Source of the DNA: an uncultured Propionibacteriaceae bacterium
GTDB taxonomy: Bacteria > Actinomycetota > Actinomycetes > Propionibacteriales > Propionibacteriaceae
Length of the DNA: 64,000 bases
Direction: 5' to 3'
NCBI GenBank assembly: GCA_938012815.1
Contig: CALLVV010000019.1
Coordinates: 1-64,000 of the forward strand
In this document: positions 7,888 through 14,706 of the stretch, piece by piece
Numbering within the stretch: the stretch's first letter is position 1
Layout of the letters: each line of letters starts with the position of its first letter
Translations under genes and position numbers: made by a program
The notes under the pieces: generated by a model
Told to the model about the DNA's origin: nothing
Database searches by the model: none
The model's input: only the letters and a program-made list of their open reading frames with translations

Positions 7888-8366
7888 CGTGACGCGGTTG
7901 GGGTCGCGAGGTTTCCCGCGACCCCAACCCGTCTCACAGGGGGTTTCCCGGTCACCAGCAGCACGGACCACGGATCGAGGCCGAACTCCACCGCTGCCAG
8001 GGCGAATAGGTTCTCGATCAACCACGGGTTCTGCATGCCGTGGGTGTCCGGCGTGCAGCGGAAACCGGCCCTCTCCACTGCCTCCCGCCAATCATCGGGG
8101 AAGAAGAAACAGAAGCGCCCGTGAGCTTCTGAAAACCAAGAATCCACGTAGTCCTTCCCGACCAGGAACTCGTACAGGGCGGATTCGAGGGTGTCTATCT
8201 CGTAACCGAGGTCTTCGTATCCGGTGATCATCTCGGTGGTGGGAGCAGGCCACCAAGGTGTTCTCGGGGTCATGGCGACGGGTCCGTCGCTCTGGACGCG
8301 GATCTTCTCCGCGACGTAACCGGGAAAATCGGGTTTCGACGTCCGGTTTCCGATCGGGAAGGTCAT
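7734..8366 (-). CDS. Hypothetical protein reading through a terminator into the DinB-like gene
   Basis: I do not recognise this gene. From ATG 8366 (GGAGGG about 10 nt upstream) it encodes a plausible soluble protein for ~145 residues: MTFPIGNRTSKPDFPGYVAE, TPWWPAPTTEMITGYEDLGY, FCFFFPDDWREAVERAGF, NPWLIENLFALAAVEFGL. After about residue 147 the frame crosses the 7896-7929 hairpin and then the antisense of the DinB-like 3' end, giving low-complexity residues until 7734. A one-base change just before the hairpin would place a TGA in frame, so either the stop was lost by a small indel or the real protein ends near 7930. An alternative TTG start exists at 8375. Confidence 0.55.
   Translation of the reverse strand: MTFPIGNRTSKPDFPGYVAEKIRVQSDGPVAMTPRTPWWPAPTTEMITGYEDLGYEIDTLESALYEFLVGKDYVDSWFSEAHGRFCFFFPDDWREAVERAGFRCTPDTHGMQNPWLIENLFALAAVEFGLDPWSVLLVTGKPPVRRVGVAGNLATPTASRHFFQGVTNSLAGRPSTAALSSAALAPSICSRMMSACPACRANSSRSWTMR
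7896..7929. terminator. Strong hairpin after the DinB-like gene
   Basis: A 13-bp perfect stem, GGTTGGGGTCGCG (7896-7908) with its complement at 7917-7929, and an 8-nt loop. It begins 9 nt after the DinB-like stop. Its symmetry would also terminate the minus-strand gene that reads into it. Confidence 0.75.
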
Positions 8367-8442
8367 GCAGGGCAATCCCTCCGTGGCGGCAACCGCCTCG
8401 ATGATTCCCAGCCTGCGATGCCCATGGACCGGGTTGGATTTT

Positions 8443-9114
8443 TCAGCCCTCCCTCATGATCGGGGGGTGAAGGCCGTCCGCGGTTCCCGCGCGGTAGAGG
8501 GCGGCGGGCCTCCCGCGACTGCCGCTGCGGGTCCCGCAACCGACGACGAATCCTCGCGACCCCAGCACCTTGCGTGAGAAGTTCCGGGGGTCAACCTCAA
8601 TGCCCCAGGCCGCCTCGTAGACCCGCCGCAGCTCGGTCATGGTGAACCTGGGACCGCAGAACCGGGTTGCCACAGTCGTGTACTCCAGTTTCGCCCGGGC
8701 GCGTTCGATCCCCGCCCGGAGGATCTCGTCGTGGTCGAAGGCCAGGGAGGGCAGGTCATCGACCGGACACCAATGGGCTCCGGAGGCATCTGACCCGGGG
8801 GTCAGGCCGCCGAGGGAGGCGGCCAGGGCAAGGTGGGCGACCGAGACCACGCGGCCTCTCGGGTCGCGCCCGGGTTCGCCGAAGGTGGCGAGCTGCTCCA
8901 GGTGGGTCGCGTCGAGATCCAGGCCGGTTTCTTCCACCAGCTCGCGCCGGGCCGCGTCCATCACCGATTCCCCGGGCAGGACGAAACCGCCCGGTAGGGC
9001 CTGCATCCCCTCGTACGGGGGGATGCCCCGCTCCACCAGGGCCACCTGCAGGCGGGCGTCCGCGATTGTGAGCACGACGATGTCGACGGCGACGGTCATG
9101 ACAGGAAGCTTCAT
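8443..9114 (-). CDS. NrtR-like Nudix protein / transcriptional regulator
   Basis: A 223-residue protein with an N-terminal Nudix domain and a C-terminal winged helix, the architecture of NrtR, the ADP-ribose-responsive regulator of NAD metabolism. The Nudix box is complete: G43, E49, R57, E58, E61, E62 and G64 within FVLPGESVMDAARRELVEET, so hydrolase activity may be retained. The C-terminal part RFTMTELRRVYEAAWGIEVD and RNFSRKVL is the typical NrtR DNA-binding segment. There is no Shine-Dalgarno; TAATCT lies 6 nt upstream of ATG 9114, suggesting a leaderless start (ATG 9099 is an alternative). It is divergent from the SPFH/NAD kinase-like genes and shares a large operator-like dyad with them. 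Confidence 0.85.
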   Translation of the reverse strand: MKLPVMTVAVDIVVLTIADARLQVALVERGIPPYEGMQALPGGFVLPGESVMDAARRELVEETGLDLDATHLEQLATFGEPGRDPRGRVVSVAHLALAASLGGLTPGSDASGAHWCPVDDLPSLAFDHDEILRAGIERARAKLEYTTVATRFCGPRFTMTELRRVYEAAWGIEVDPRNFSRKVLGSRGFVVGCGTRSGSRGRPAALYRAGTADGLHPPIMREG

Positions 9115-9120
9115 GTGCCA

Positions 9121-9126
9121 AGATTA
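9121..9126 (-). promoter_or_regulatory. -10 element of the NrtR-like gene (leaderless)
   Basis: TAATCT on the minus strand, 6 nt before ATG 9114. It overlaps the left outer arm of the 9123-9178 dyad, so binding there should block this promoter. Confidence 0.45.
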
Positions 9127-9178
9127 ACGTCGGGTTGACAAAATCTCCAGACCTCTTTATTGTCAGATATACGTTAAT
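9123..9178. promoter_or_regulatory. Nested 56-bp dyad, candidate NrtR operator
   Basis: Outer arms ATTAACGT (9123-9130) and ACGTTAAT (9171-9178), and inner arms TGACAA (9136-9141) and TTGTCA (9160-9165). Each inner arm is 5 bp from its outer arm, so both share one centre at 9150.5. The element covers the promoters of both divergent genes. The symmetry is directly visible; the identity of the binding protein is inferred. Confidence 0.6.
9135..9163 (+). promoter_or_regulatory. Promoter of the SPFH operon
   Basis: TTGACA (9135-9140), 17-nt spacer, TATTGT (9158-9163); a near-consensus housekeeping promoter lying wholly inside the nested dyad. AGGAGG at 9180-9185 serves the ATG at 9191. Confidence 0.65.
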
Positions 9179-9190
9179 TAGGAGGTTCCA

Positions 9191-10228
9191 ATGGCCACCA
9201 TTCATCGTTATCCGTTCTTCTCCCACGCCACCAGCTCGGCCACCAGGGTGCTCTTCCAGGGAAGGCGCGGAAAGCTGGTCAACCGGGGTGCCGGGGCATC
9301 GTTCTGGTTCCGCCCGCTCGACACCAGCCTCTCCGAGGTGCCGGTTGACGACATGGAGTTCGGTAACATCTTCCGGGTCACCACATCCGACCGCCAGGAG
9401 GTCAGCGTCCAGACCGCGCTCACAGTGCGCATCGTCGATCCTGAGCTGACCGCCCGGAGGGTGGATTTCGAGATCGACCAGAGAACCGGCGAATGGACCG
9501 GGCAGCCCCTGCAGAACCTGCAGAACCGTCTCGCCGAATCGGCGAAACAGTTCGCGGCGGAAGTGGTCGCGGGGGAGTCCCTCGGGACGATCCTCGACGA
9601 CGGGTTGCGTCTGGTCCGCGACGCGATCGCCGAAGGCCTGTCGGAGGAACGTCAGCTCGGTGGCGCGGGTATCGAGGTGCTCGGGGTCCGTGTCGTCGCG
9701 GTCCGGGCCGACGAAGAGCTCGAACGGGCCCTCCAGACCCGCATCCGGGAAGAGGCGCAGGCGGACGCGGATCGCGCCACCTACGACCGGCGGGCGCAGG
9801 CGGTGGACCGGGAACGGGCCATCAAGGAGAACGAACTGAACAACCGGACCGAACTGGCCCGTCGCGAGGCCGAGCTCGTGGAGCTCCAGGGAATGAACGA
9901 ACGCCGCCGCACCGAACAGGAGCTGGAACGAGACCGACTCCGCAACGAGGCCGAAGCGGCGAACAGACGGCTTCAGGTGGAGGCCGGGGCCGATGAGGTC
10001 ATCCTGATGGCGGAGGCCAGGGCCGGCGAGGTCGCCCGGATTGCTGAAGCGGAGAATGCCGCCCTCCAGGCCAGGCTGGCGGCGTTCTCCGCAGGGGAAC
10101 CGGCCGCGGTGCTGGCAGCCGTGGGCCCGGAGGTGCTGTCCGCGTTGCCGAAGATCGACTCGCTCACGCTCACCCCCGACCTGCTCGCTGGCGGGGTCTC
10201 CAGGCTCCTGGAAGAGGTCCGGGGATGA
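9191..10228 (+). CDS. SPFH/band-7-like protein with long coiled coil
   Basis: A 345-residue protein. Residues ~1-170 look like an SPFH (band 7) domain: FQGRRGKLVNRGAGASFWF, then VTTSDRQEVSVQTALTVRI, and VLGVRVVAVRADEELERAL. Residues ~175-300 form a charged Glu/Arg/Ala coiled coil (RREAELVELQGMNERRRTEQ), followed by a short alanine-rich tail. There is no transmembrane helix or signal peptide, unlike flotillins and HflK/C, so it is probably cytoplasmic or peripheral. It overlaps the NAD kinase-like gene by 4 nt (ATGA), indicating translational coupling and a joint function. Its promoter lies in the dyad shared with the NrtR-like gene. Confidence 0.82.
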   Translation: MATIHRYPFFSHATSSATRVLFQGRRGKLVNRGAGASFWFRPLDTSLSEVPVDDMEFGNIFRVTTSDRQEVSVQTALTVRIVDPELTARRVDFEIDQRTGEWTGQPLQNLQNRLAESAKQFAAEVVAGESLGTILDDGLRLVRDAIAEGLSEERQLGGAGIEVLGVRVVAVRADEELERALQTRIREEAQADADRATYDRRAQAVDRERAIKENELNNRTELARREAELVELQGMNERRRTEQELERDRLRNEAEAANRRLQVEAGADEVILMAEARAGEVARIAEAENAALQARLAAFSAGEPAAVLAAVGPEVLSALPKIDSLTLTPDLLAGGVSRLLEEVRG

Positions 10229-11100
10229 GTGCGCCACGCCTCGTCGTCGTGCATCGACGGACCTGGTTGGCCGAGTTGCTCGAGGTCCACTCCACGCTCG
10301 GCGCCGTCGAGTTCTTTCTGAATGGCCGCGGGCTGGGGATTGAGACCCTGCGGGCCGCCGACGAGGCGCAGCGAAGAACGCTCGATGCCGTCTCGAACGC
10401 GGTCCCGGCTCAGTGGCGTTACGCGGAAGTCGAGAGGGGCCAGCTCTCCCGGTTCCTCTTCGAACCCGACGATCTCGTGGTCGTGGTCGGGCAGGACGGC
10501 CTGATTCCCAATGTCAGTAAATACCTGCGCGACCAGCCGGTGCTCGGCATCAGCCCGGATGCGCCGGGAGCCCTGTGCAGCCACTCGCCCGAGGATCTGC
10601 GGGACTTGCTGGCGGGACGGGGTAGTCCAGGGACCGAGGTGCGGACGATGGTCGAGGCGATCGTGGACGACGGGCAGCGGCTCCGGGCCCTCAACGAGAT
10701 CTTCGCCGGCGACCGCGGCCACCAGTCCGCGCGCTACGACCTCAGGGTCGGCGGGAGCGTGGAGGCGCAATCCTCCTCCGGGGTGGTCGTGGGGACCGGG
10801 ACCGGTTCCGGCGGATGGCTGGCATCGCTGTGGGAGCAGAACCGTCCCGGTTTCGGACTGCCGGCAGCCACCTCCGGTGAAATCGCCTACTTCGTGCGGG
10901 AGGCCTGGCCGTCGGGGACCACCGGCACATCCCTCACCGCCGGGCTGCTCGCGGAGGGGGAGGGACTGGAACTCTCGGCCCGCTCCACCCTCGTGGTCTT
11001 CGGAGACGGTATCGAACGTGACTTCCTACGTCTCGAATGGGGACAGGGGCTGACCGTGCGGAAGGCCGAGGGTGGACTGAAGCTCATGCGCCTGAAGTAG
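10225..11100 (+). CDS. NAD kinase-like (ATP-NAD kinase fold) protein
   Basis: A 291-residue protein that resembles NAD kinases: LVVVVGQDGLIPNVSKYL (residues 84-101) stands where the GGDG motif of the family lies, and VVVGTGTGSGGWLASL (187-202) corresponds to the second NAD-kinase glycine-rich segment (TPTGST-like). The first motif reads GQDG rather than GGDG, and the second is altered too, so catalysis or substrate may differ from housekeeping NadK. It could bind NAD(H) without phosphorylating it. It starts inside the SPFH stop codon (4-nt overlap), and the divergent NrtR-like gene supports a link to NAD or ADP-ribose metabolism. Confidence 0.75.
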   Translation: MSAPRLVVVHRRTWLAELLEVHSTLGAVEFFLNGRGLGIETLRAADEAQRRTLDAVSNAVPAQWRYAEVERGQLSRFLFEPDDLVVVVGQDGLIPNVSKYLRDQPVLGISPDAPGALCSHSPEDLRDLLAGRGSPGTEVRTMVEAIVDDGQRLRALNEIFAGDRGHQSARYDLRVGGSVEAQSSSGVVVGTGTGSGGWLASLWEQNRPGFGLPAATSGEIAYFVREAWPSGTTGTSLTAGLLAEGEGLELSARSTLVVFGDGIERDFLRLEWGQGLTVRKAEGGLKLMRLK

Positions 11101-11103
11101 ATT
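11098..11103 (+). promoter_or_regulatory. -10 element of the SDR gene (leaderless)
   Basis: TAGATT overlapping the stop codon of the NAD kinase-like gene, 6 nt before ATG 11110; no Shine-Dalgarno is present. Confidence 0.4.
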
Positions 11104-11109
11104 CTCTCC

Positions 11110-11799
11110 ATGACGAACCGTCCTGTAGCCCTTGTGACTGGAGCAACCCGCGGCATCGGCCGCGCCATCGCCGTCGAGCTCTCCTCGACGCACCGGATCC
11201 TGGTGGGCGGTCGCGACGCCGCCCGGACCGGGAAACTGGTCGCCGAACTGGATGACGCGGCGCCCTTCGTCTGCGACCTGGCGGACGAGGGCGCGGTCGC
11301 CGCGGCCTGCATCGGCATCGGGCGGCTGGACGTGCTGGTCCACTCCGCCGGTATCGGACGCTCGAACGACATCGGTCTCGCATCCCGGGCGCTCTGGCGC
11401 GAGGTCTTTGAGACGAACGTGTTCGCCGTCGCCGACCTCACCCGCCTTCTCCTGCCCGCCCTCGAGGTCGTGCGGGGGATCGTGGTGGTCATCAACTCCG
11501 GGGCCGGGTTCTTCTCGAGTCCCGGTGGGGGAGTCTATGCCGGTTCCAAGTTCGCCCTGCGGGCGCTGACCGACGCCCTGCGCGAGGAGATGCGCGGAAA
11601 GGTGCGGGTCTGCTCCGTCCACCCGGGGCGAACCGATACCGACATGCAGCGCGAGTTGCAGGCGGCGATGGGCAACGAACACTACGATGGTTCGCGCTAT
11701 GTCTCACCCGGGTCGGTGGCGGCTGCCGTGCGGCTGGCCGTTGACACCCCGGACAACGCCACCATTGAGCAGCTGAGCATCCGCCCCAGCATTTCCTGA
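11110..11799 (+). CDS. Short-chain dehydrogenase/reductase
   Basis: A 229-residue classical SDR. It has the nucleotide-binding TGATRGIG (residues 10-17), LVHSAGIG in place of the NNAG motif, catalytic S130 and the Y143-x3-K147 pair (YAGSK), followed by the family-typical SVHPGRTDTDM. The substrate is unknown; NADP(H) use is suggested by GGRD at residues 33-36, with an arginine after strand 2. It begins 9 nt after the NAD kinase-like gene, so read-through from the SPFH operon is possible, but a TAGATT element 6 nt upstream suggests its own leaderless transcript. Confidence 0.9.
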   Translation: MTNRPVALVTGATRGIGRAIAVELSSTHRILVGGRDAARTGKLVAELDDAAPFVCDLADEGAVAAACIGIGRLDVLVHSAGIGRSNDIGLASRALWREVFETNVFAVADLTRLLLPALEVVRGIVVVINSGAGFFSSPGGGVYAGSKFALRALTDALREEMRGKVRVCSVHPGRTDTDMQRELQAAMGNEHYDGSRYVSPGSVAAAVRLAVDTPDNATIEQLSIRPSIS

Positions 11800-11830
11800 G
11801 CCGGCTTCGCTGTGCGTTTGTCCCGGTGAT

Positions 11831-11874
11831 TTGACTCGTACCACCGCTGTGCTACTGTATTAGTTACTTAATAC
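11831..11874 (+). promoter_or_regulatory. Promoter and YtrA-type operator of the GntR-ABC operon
   Basis: TTGACT (11831-11836) with a -10-like TACTGT (11853-11858, 16-nt spacer). The dyad GTATTA-GTTACT-TAATAC (11857-11874) overlaps and follows the -10. AT-rich 6-6-6 dyads like this are typical targets of GntR/YtrA regulators, so autorepression is likely. Confidence 0.6.
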
Positions 11875-11895
11875 GGACATACGGAAGGAAGTGTC

Positions 11896-12255
11896 GTGGA
11901 CTTCGACTCCAGCCGGCCGATATGGCTGCAGCTCCGGGAGGAGTTCACCAGACGGATCGTCATCGGGAGATGGGCCCCGGGCAAGCAGATCCCCGGGGTT
12001 CGGGAGCTTGCGGTCGAACTCGGGGTCAACCCGAACACCGTCCAGCGAACCCTCGCCGAGCTGGAGCGTGACGGCCTGTGTCGCTCGGAGAGGGCGGTGG
12101 GGCGGTTCGTCACCGATGACGCGGAACGCGTCTCCCGGCTCCGGTGCGACCTGGCGGCGGGAGCGGCGGACGAGTTCACAACCCGGGTGAAAGGTTTCGG
12201 GCTGACCGAGACCGAAGCCGTGGCACTGATCACAGAAAGGTGGAACCAGCAATGA
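11896..12255 (+). CDS. GntR-family regulator, YtrA subfamily
   Basis: A 119-residue protein made of an N-terminal GntR winged helix (WLQLREEFTRRIVIGRW, GKQIPGVRELAVELGVNPNT) and a short ~45-residue tail, the size and layout of the YtrA subgroup. These usually repress the ABC transporter encoded directly downstream, as is the arrangement here. GTG 11896 has GGAAGG upstream. It overlaps the ATPase gene by 4 nt (ATGA), and an 18-bp dyad covers its promoter. Confidence 0.92.
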   Translation: MDFDSSRPIWLQLREEFTRRIVIGRWAPGKQIPGVRELAVELGVNPNTVQRTLAELERDGLCRSERAVGRFVTDDAERVSRLRCDLAAGAADEFTTRVKGFGLTETEAVALITERWNQQ

Positions 12256-12983
12256 ATGAGGCCGGCCCCAGGAGCAACGGGCCACTGATCGAGGCCCGCG
12301 GCCTGAACAAGAACTTCGGGCCGATTCCGGCGCTCGCGGGCGTGGACCTGGAACTCGCGGGCGGGCAGGTGATCGGCCTGCTCGGGGAGAACGGGTGCGG
12401 CAAGACCACGCTGCTGAAGGTACTGGCCGGGGTTATGCAGGACCACGCCGGGCATGTGAGGATCGCGGGCAGGCGACTGGGTCCCGAAACAAAGGCGTGT
12501 GTGAGTTTTCTGCCCGATGCCACTTATCTGAAGGACTCGGCAACCGTCTCGCAGTGCATCGGGATGTTCTCGGACTTCTTCTCGGATTTCCGGGCCGACA
12601 AGGCCAGCGACATGATCACGTTCTTCGGCCTCGCGGAGGACATGAAGCTGAAGCAGATGAGCAAGGGCATGCGTGAGAAGGCGCAGATCGCCCTGGCAAT
12701 GTCGCGCGACGCCAAGGTATTCCTGCTCGACGAACCCATCTCCGGGGTCGACCCGGCTGCGCGAGACGTGATCCTCAAGGGAATCGTGCGCAACCTGGAG
12801 GCGGACGCCCTGGTTCTCATCTCAACCCACCTCATCCACGATCTCGAAGCGGTCCTCGACGCCGTCGTCATGATGCGCCACGGCAAGGTCCTGCTGACCG
12901 GGCAGGTGGACGATCTCCGCGTCGAACACGGGCTGTCCATCGACGCGCTCTTCCGAAAGGTCTACTCATGGTCCGCAAACTGA
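12252..12983 (+). CDS. ABC transporter ATP-binding protein (YtrB-like)
   Basis: A 243-residue ABC ATPase. Walker A is GENGCGKT (residues 45-52), the signature is the variant MSKGMREKAQIALA in place of LSGGQ, Walker B is VFLLDEPISG, and the H-loop is STHLIHD. The MSKGMREK signature is usual for ATPases paired with YtrA regulators and ABC-2 permeases. ATG 12252 is coupled to the GntR stop. The C-terminus overlaps the permease start by 16 nt. The substrate cannot be predicted; relatives respond to cell-envelope stress or peptide antibiotics. Confidence 0.92.
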   Translation: MNEAGPRSNGPLIEARGLNKNFGPIPALAGVDLELAGGQVIGLLGENGCGKTTLLKVLAGVMQDHAGHVRIAGRRLGPETKACVSFLPDATYLKDSATVSQCIGMFSDFFSDFRADKASDMITFFGLAEDMKLKQMSKGMREKAQIALAMSRDAKVFLLDEPISGVDPAARDVILKGIVRNLEADALVLISTHLIHDLEAVLDAVVMMRHGKVLLTGQVDDLRVEHGLSIDALFRKVYSWSAN

Positions 12984-13783
12984 TCAAACACGAGGTCCTC
13001 CGCACCGGCCCCGTGGTGGGCCTGATCCTCGGCGTGGGCACCCTGGTGCTGCTGGGATCGGGATTCCTGACCCATCTCAACGTTCCCGTGATTTCCGTGG
13101 TGTTCGGGGTTTTCGGCCTCTTCCTCGTCGGGGGCATGTGGCCCTTCGTCCAGCTCGTCCTCGCGGTCGATTTCTGGCGCACATCCTGGGGGAGGATGGG
13201 GTACCTGACCCACAGCCTCCCGGTCAGGGGCTCGGCGATCCTCGGCGCGCGACTGATCTGGGGTGCCGTGGTCCAGGCAATCGCCCTGGCGTGGACGGTT
13301 TTGGCCTCGCTCACGATGGCCTACCTGGGCGGCCCGGTCTTCCAGGGAGACGGGCCGGCCATGGAGGAGGCGATCCCGCAGTTCCTGGCCTCGTTGGGTG
13401 AGCTGCTGCCCTGGTGGCAATGGGTGCTGGTGGTGCTGCTGGTCCTGTTCCTGGGCTGGTTCTACCTCGTCATGTTCTACTTCGCCGCCACGATCGGCAG
13501 CGACCCGAAACTGGCCGGGTTCGGCGTCGCGGGGCCGATTCTGACCTGGGTCGCTAGCTATCTGGTCACCAGCATCCTGTTCTTCGGGGCGATCTTCCTC
13601 CCCATCGGTCTTACATATGCGGGCGGGAGCCTGGACCTCGGTCTCGTGGACACGCTGCACGCCTACCAGGTGAAGGAGAACAACATCATTCCCCTCGGTT
13701 GGGCAGTTGCGATGGTGGTGATCGTCGCGGCCTGCCTCCCGTGGATGGTCCACAACTGGAATCGCAGGATTTCTCTCCGGTGA
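12968..13783 (+). CDS. ABC-2-type membrane permease subunit
   Basis: A 271-residue integral membrane protein with about six hydrophobic segments, for example VVGLILGVGTLVLLGSGFL, VISVVFGVFGLFLVGGMW, WVLVVLLVLFLGWFYLVMF and TSILFFGAIFLPIGLTY. It ends in a basic cytoplasmic tail. It is the translocation partner of the preceding ATPase, whose last codons it overlaps, and the last gene of the GntR operon. A GC-rich hairpin follows 12 nt after the stop. Confidence 0.88.
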   Translation: MVRKLIKHEVLRTGPVVGLILGVGTLVLLGSGFLTHLNVPVISVVFGVFGLFLVGGMWPFVQLVLAVDFWRTSWGRMGYLTHSLPVRGSAILGARLIWGAVVQAIALAWTVLASLTMAYLGGPVFQGDGPAMEEAIPQFLASLGELLPWWQWVLVVLLVLFLGWFYLVMFYFAATIGSDPKLAGFGVAGPILTWVASYLVTSILFFGAIFLPIGLTYAGGSLDLGLVDTLHAYQVKENNIIPLGWAVAMVVIVAACLPWMVHNWNRRISLR

Positions 13784-13795
13784 ACCCGGAACCCC

Positions 13796-13831
13796 CGGGC
13801 CCCGGTCGTGTCCAGACGCGGCCGGGGCCCG
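13796..13831 (+). terminator. Hairpin ending the GntR-ABC operon
   Basis: CGGGCCCCGG (13796-13805) pairs perfectly with CCGGGGCCCG (13822-13831) around a 16-nt loop. It lies 12 nt after the permease stop; no clear U-tract. Confidence 0.55.
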
Positions 13832-13838
13832 GCGCGTC

Positions 13839-13844
13839 TATCGT
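13839..13844 (+). promoter_or_regulatory. -10 element of the DUF3097 gene (leaderless)
   Basis: TATCGT, 7 nt before ATG 13852. No Shine-Dalgarno is visible. Confidence 0.4.
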
Positions 13845-13851
13845 GTGGCGA

Positions 13852-14697
13852 ATGGATCGGTACCGCGACGACGTGCTGCGCCCCGGCTGGCAGAGGGCCC
13901 ACCTGAAGAAAACCCGCGACGTTCCCGTCGAGAAGGATCTCGTGGTCGAGTTCGACGACTTCTGCGGGGCCGTGGTTGGCTGGGAGAACGGTATCGTCGT
14001 GCTGGAGGATCGCAGGGGAAAGAAACGCAGCTTCCCCTTCGGGCCGGGATTCCTGCTCGAGGGAGAACCGGTCGCTATCCGCCCACCCCTGCGGGCCACG
14101 GCCCCTAAACCCCGCTACACCGCATCCGGGTCCCGGATCTCGGAAACCCCGGAACCGGCGAGGGAGGCGCTGCCGTCCCGCATCTACGTCGAGGGCCGCC
14201 ACGACGCCGAACTGGTGGAGAAGGTCTGGGGCGACGACCTGCGCCACGTGGGGGTGGTCGTGGAATATCTGGGTGGCATCGACGACCTGCCCGCCATCGT
14301 CGCCGAGTTCAGCCCCGGTCCGGGCCGCCGACTGGGGGTGCTGGTCGACCACCTGGTTGCGGGCAGCAAGGAGTCGCGGATCGCGAAACAGGTGGCTCAG
14401 GCCGGATACCGCGACCACGTGTTCGTCACCGGACACGAGTTCATAGACATCTGGCAGGCCATCAAACCCGAACGCATCGGGCGCAGGACATGGCCGCAGG
14501 TCCCCAGGGACCAGGACTTCAAGAAGGGGACCCTCAAGGCCCTCGGCCTGCCCCACGCCGACCAGGCCGACATCGCGCGGGCGTGGCGGGCGATGCTCGC
14601 CCGGGTGCGGACCTGGCGCGACCTCGAACCCCAGCTGAACCAGCGCATGGAGCTGCTGATCGATTTCGTCACGCAGGACCACCTCGACCTTGGATAG
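13852..14697 (+). CDS. DUF3097 family protein, possible TOPRIM-like fold
   Basis: A 281-residue member of DUF3097, an actinobacterial family without known function. It starts with MDRYRDDVLRPGWQR, as is usual for the family. The central part shows SRIYVEGRHDAELVEKVWGD (E114) followed about 50 residues later by GVLVDHLVAGSKESR (D166). The hVEGxxDA and hhVD pattern, with the spacing seen, resembles the Glu and Asp motifs of TOPRIM domains (primases, OLD and RNase M5-type nucleases). This is my inference. It is upstream of the inositol-phosphatase-like gene and 9 nt from it. Confidence 0.85.
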   Translation: MDRYRDDVLRPGWQRAHLKKTRDVPVEKDLVVEFDDFCGAVVGWENGIVVLEDRRGKKRSFPFGPGFLLEGEPVAIRPPLRATAPKPRYTASGSRISETPEPAREALPSRIYVEGRHDAELVEKVWGDDLRHVGVVVEYLGGIDDLPAIVAEFSPGPGRRLGVLVDHLVAGSKESRIAKQVAQAGYRDHVFVTGHEFIDIWQAIKPERIGRRTWPQVPRDQDFKKGTLKALGLPHADQADIARAWRAMLARVRTWRDLEPQLNQRMELLIDFVTQDHLDLG

Positions 14698-14700
14698 TGT
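14695..14700 (+). promoter_or_regulatory. -10 element of the inositol-phosphatase-like gene (leaderless)
   Basis: TAGTGT overlapping the DUF3097 stop, 6 nt before ATG 14707. Confidence 0.4.
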
Positions 14701-14706
14701 GGCCCC

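Noticed and set aside
12144..12251. N-terminal extension of the YtrB-like ATPase
   Set aside because: The frame is open upstream but lies within the GntR gene; ATG 12252 is coupled to the GntR stop by a 4-nt overlap.
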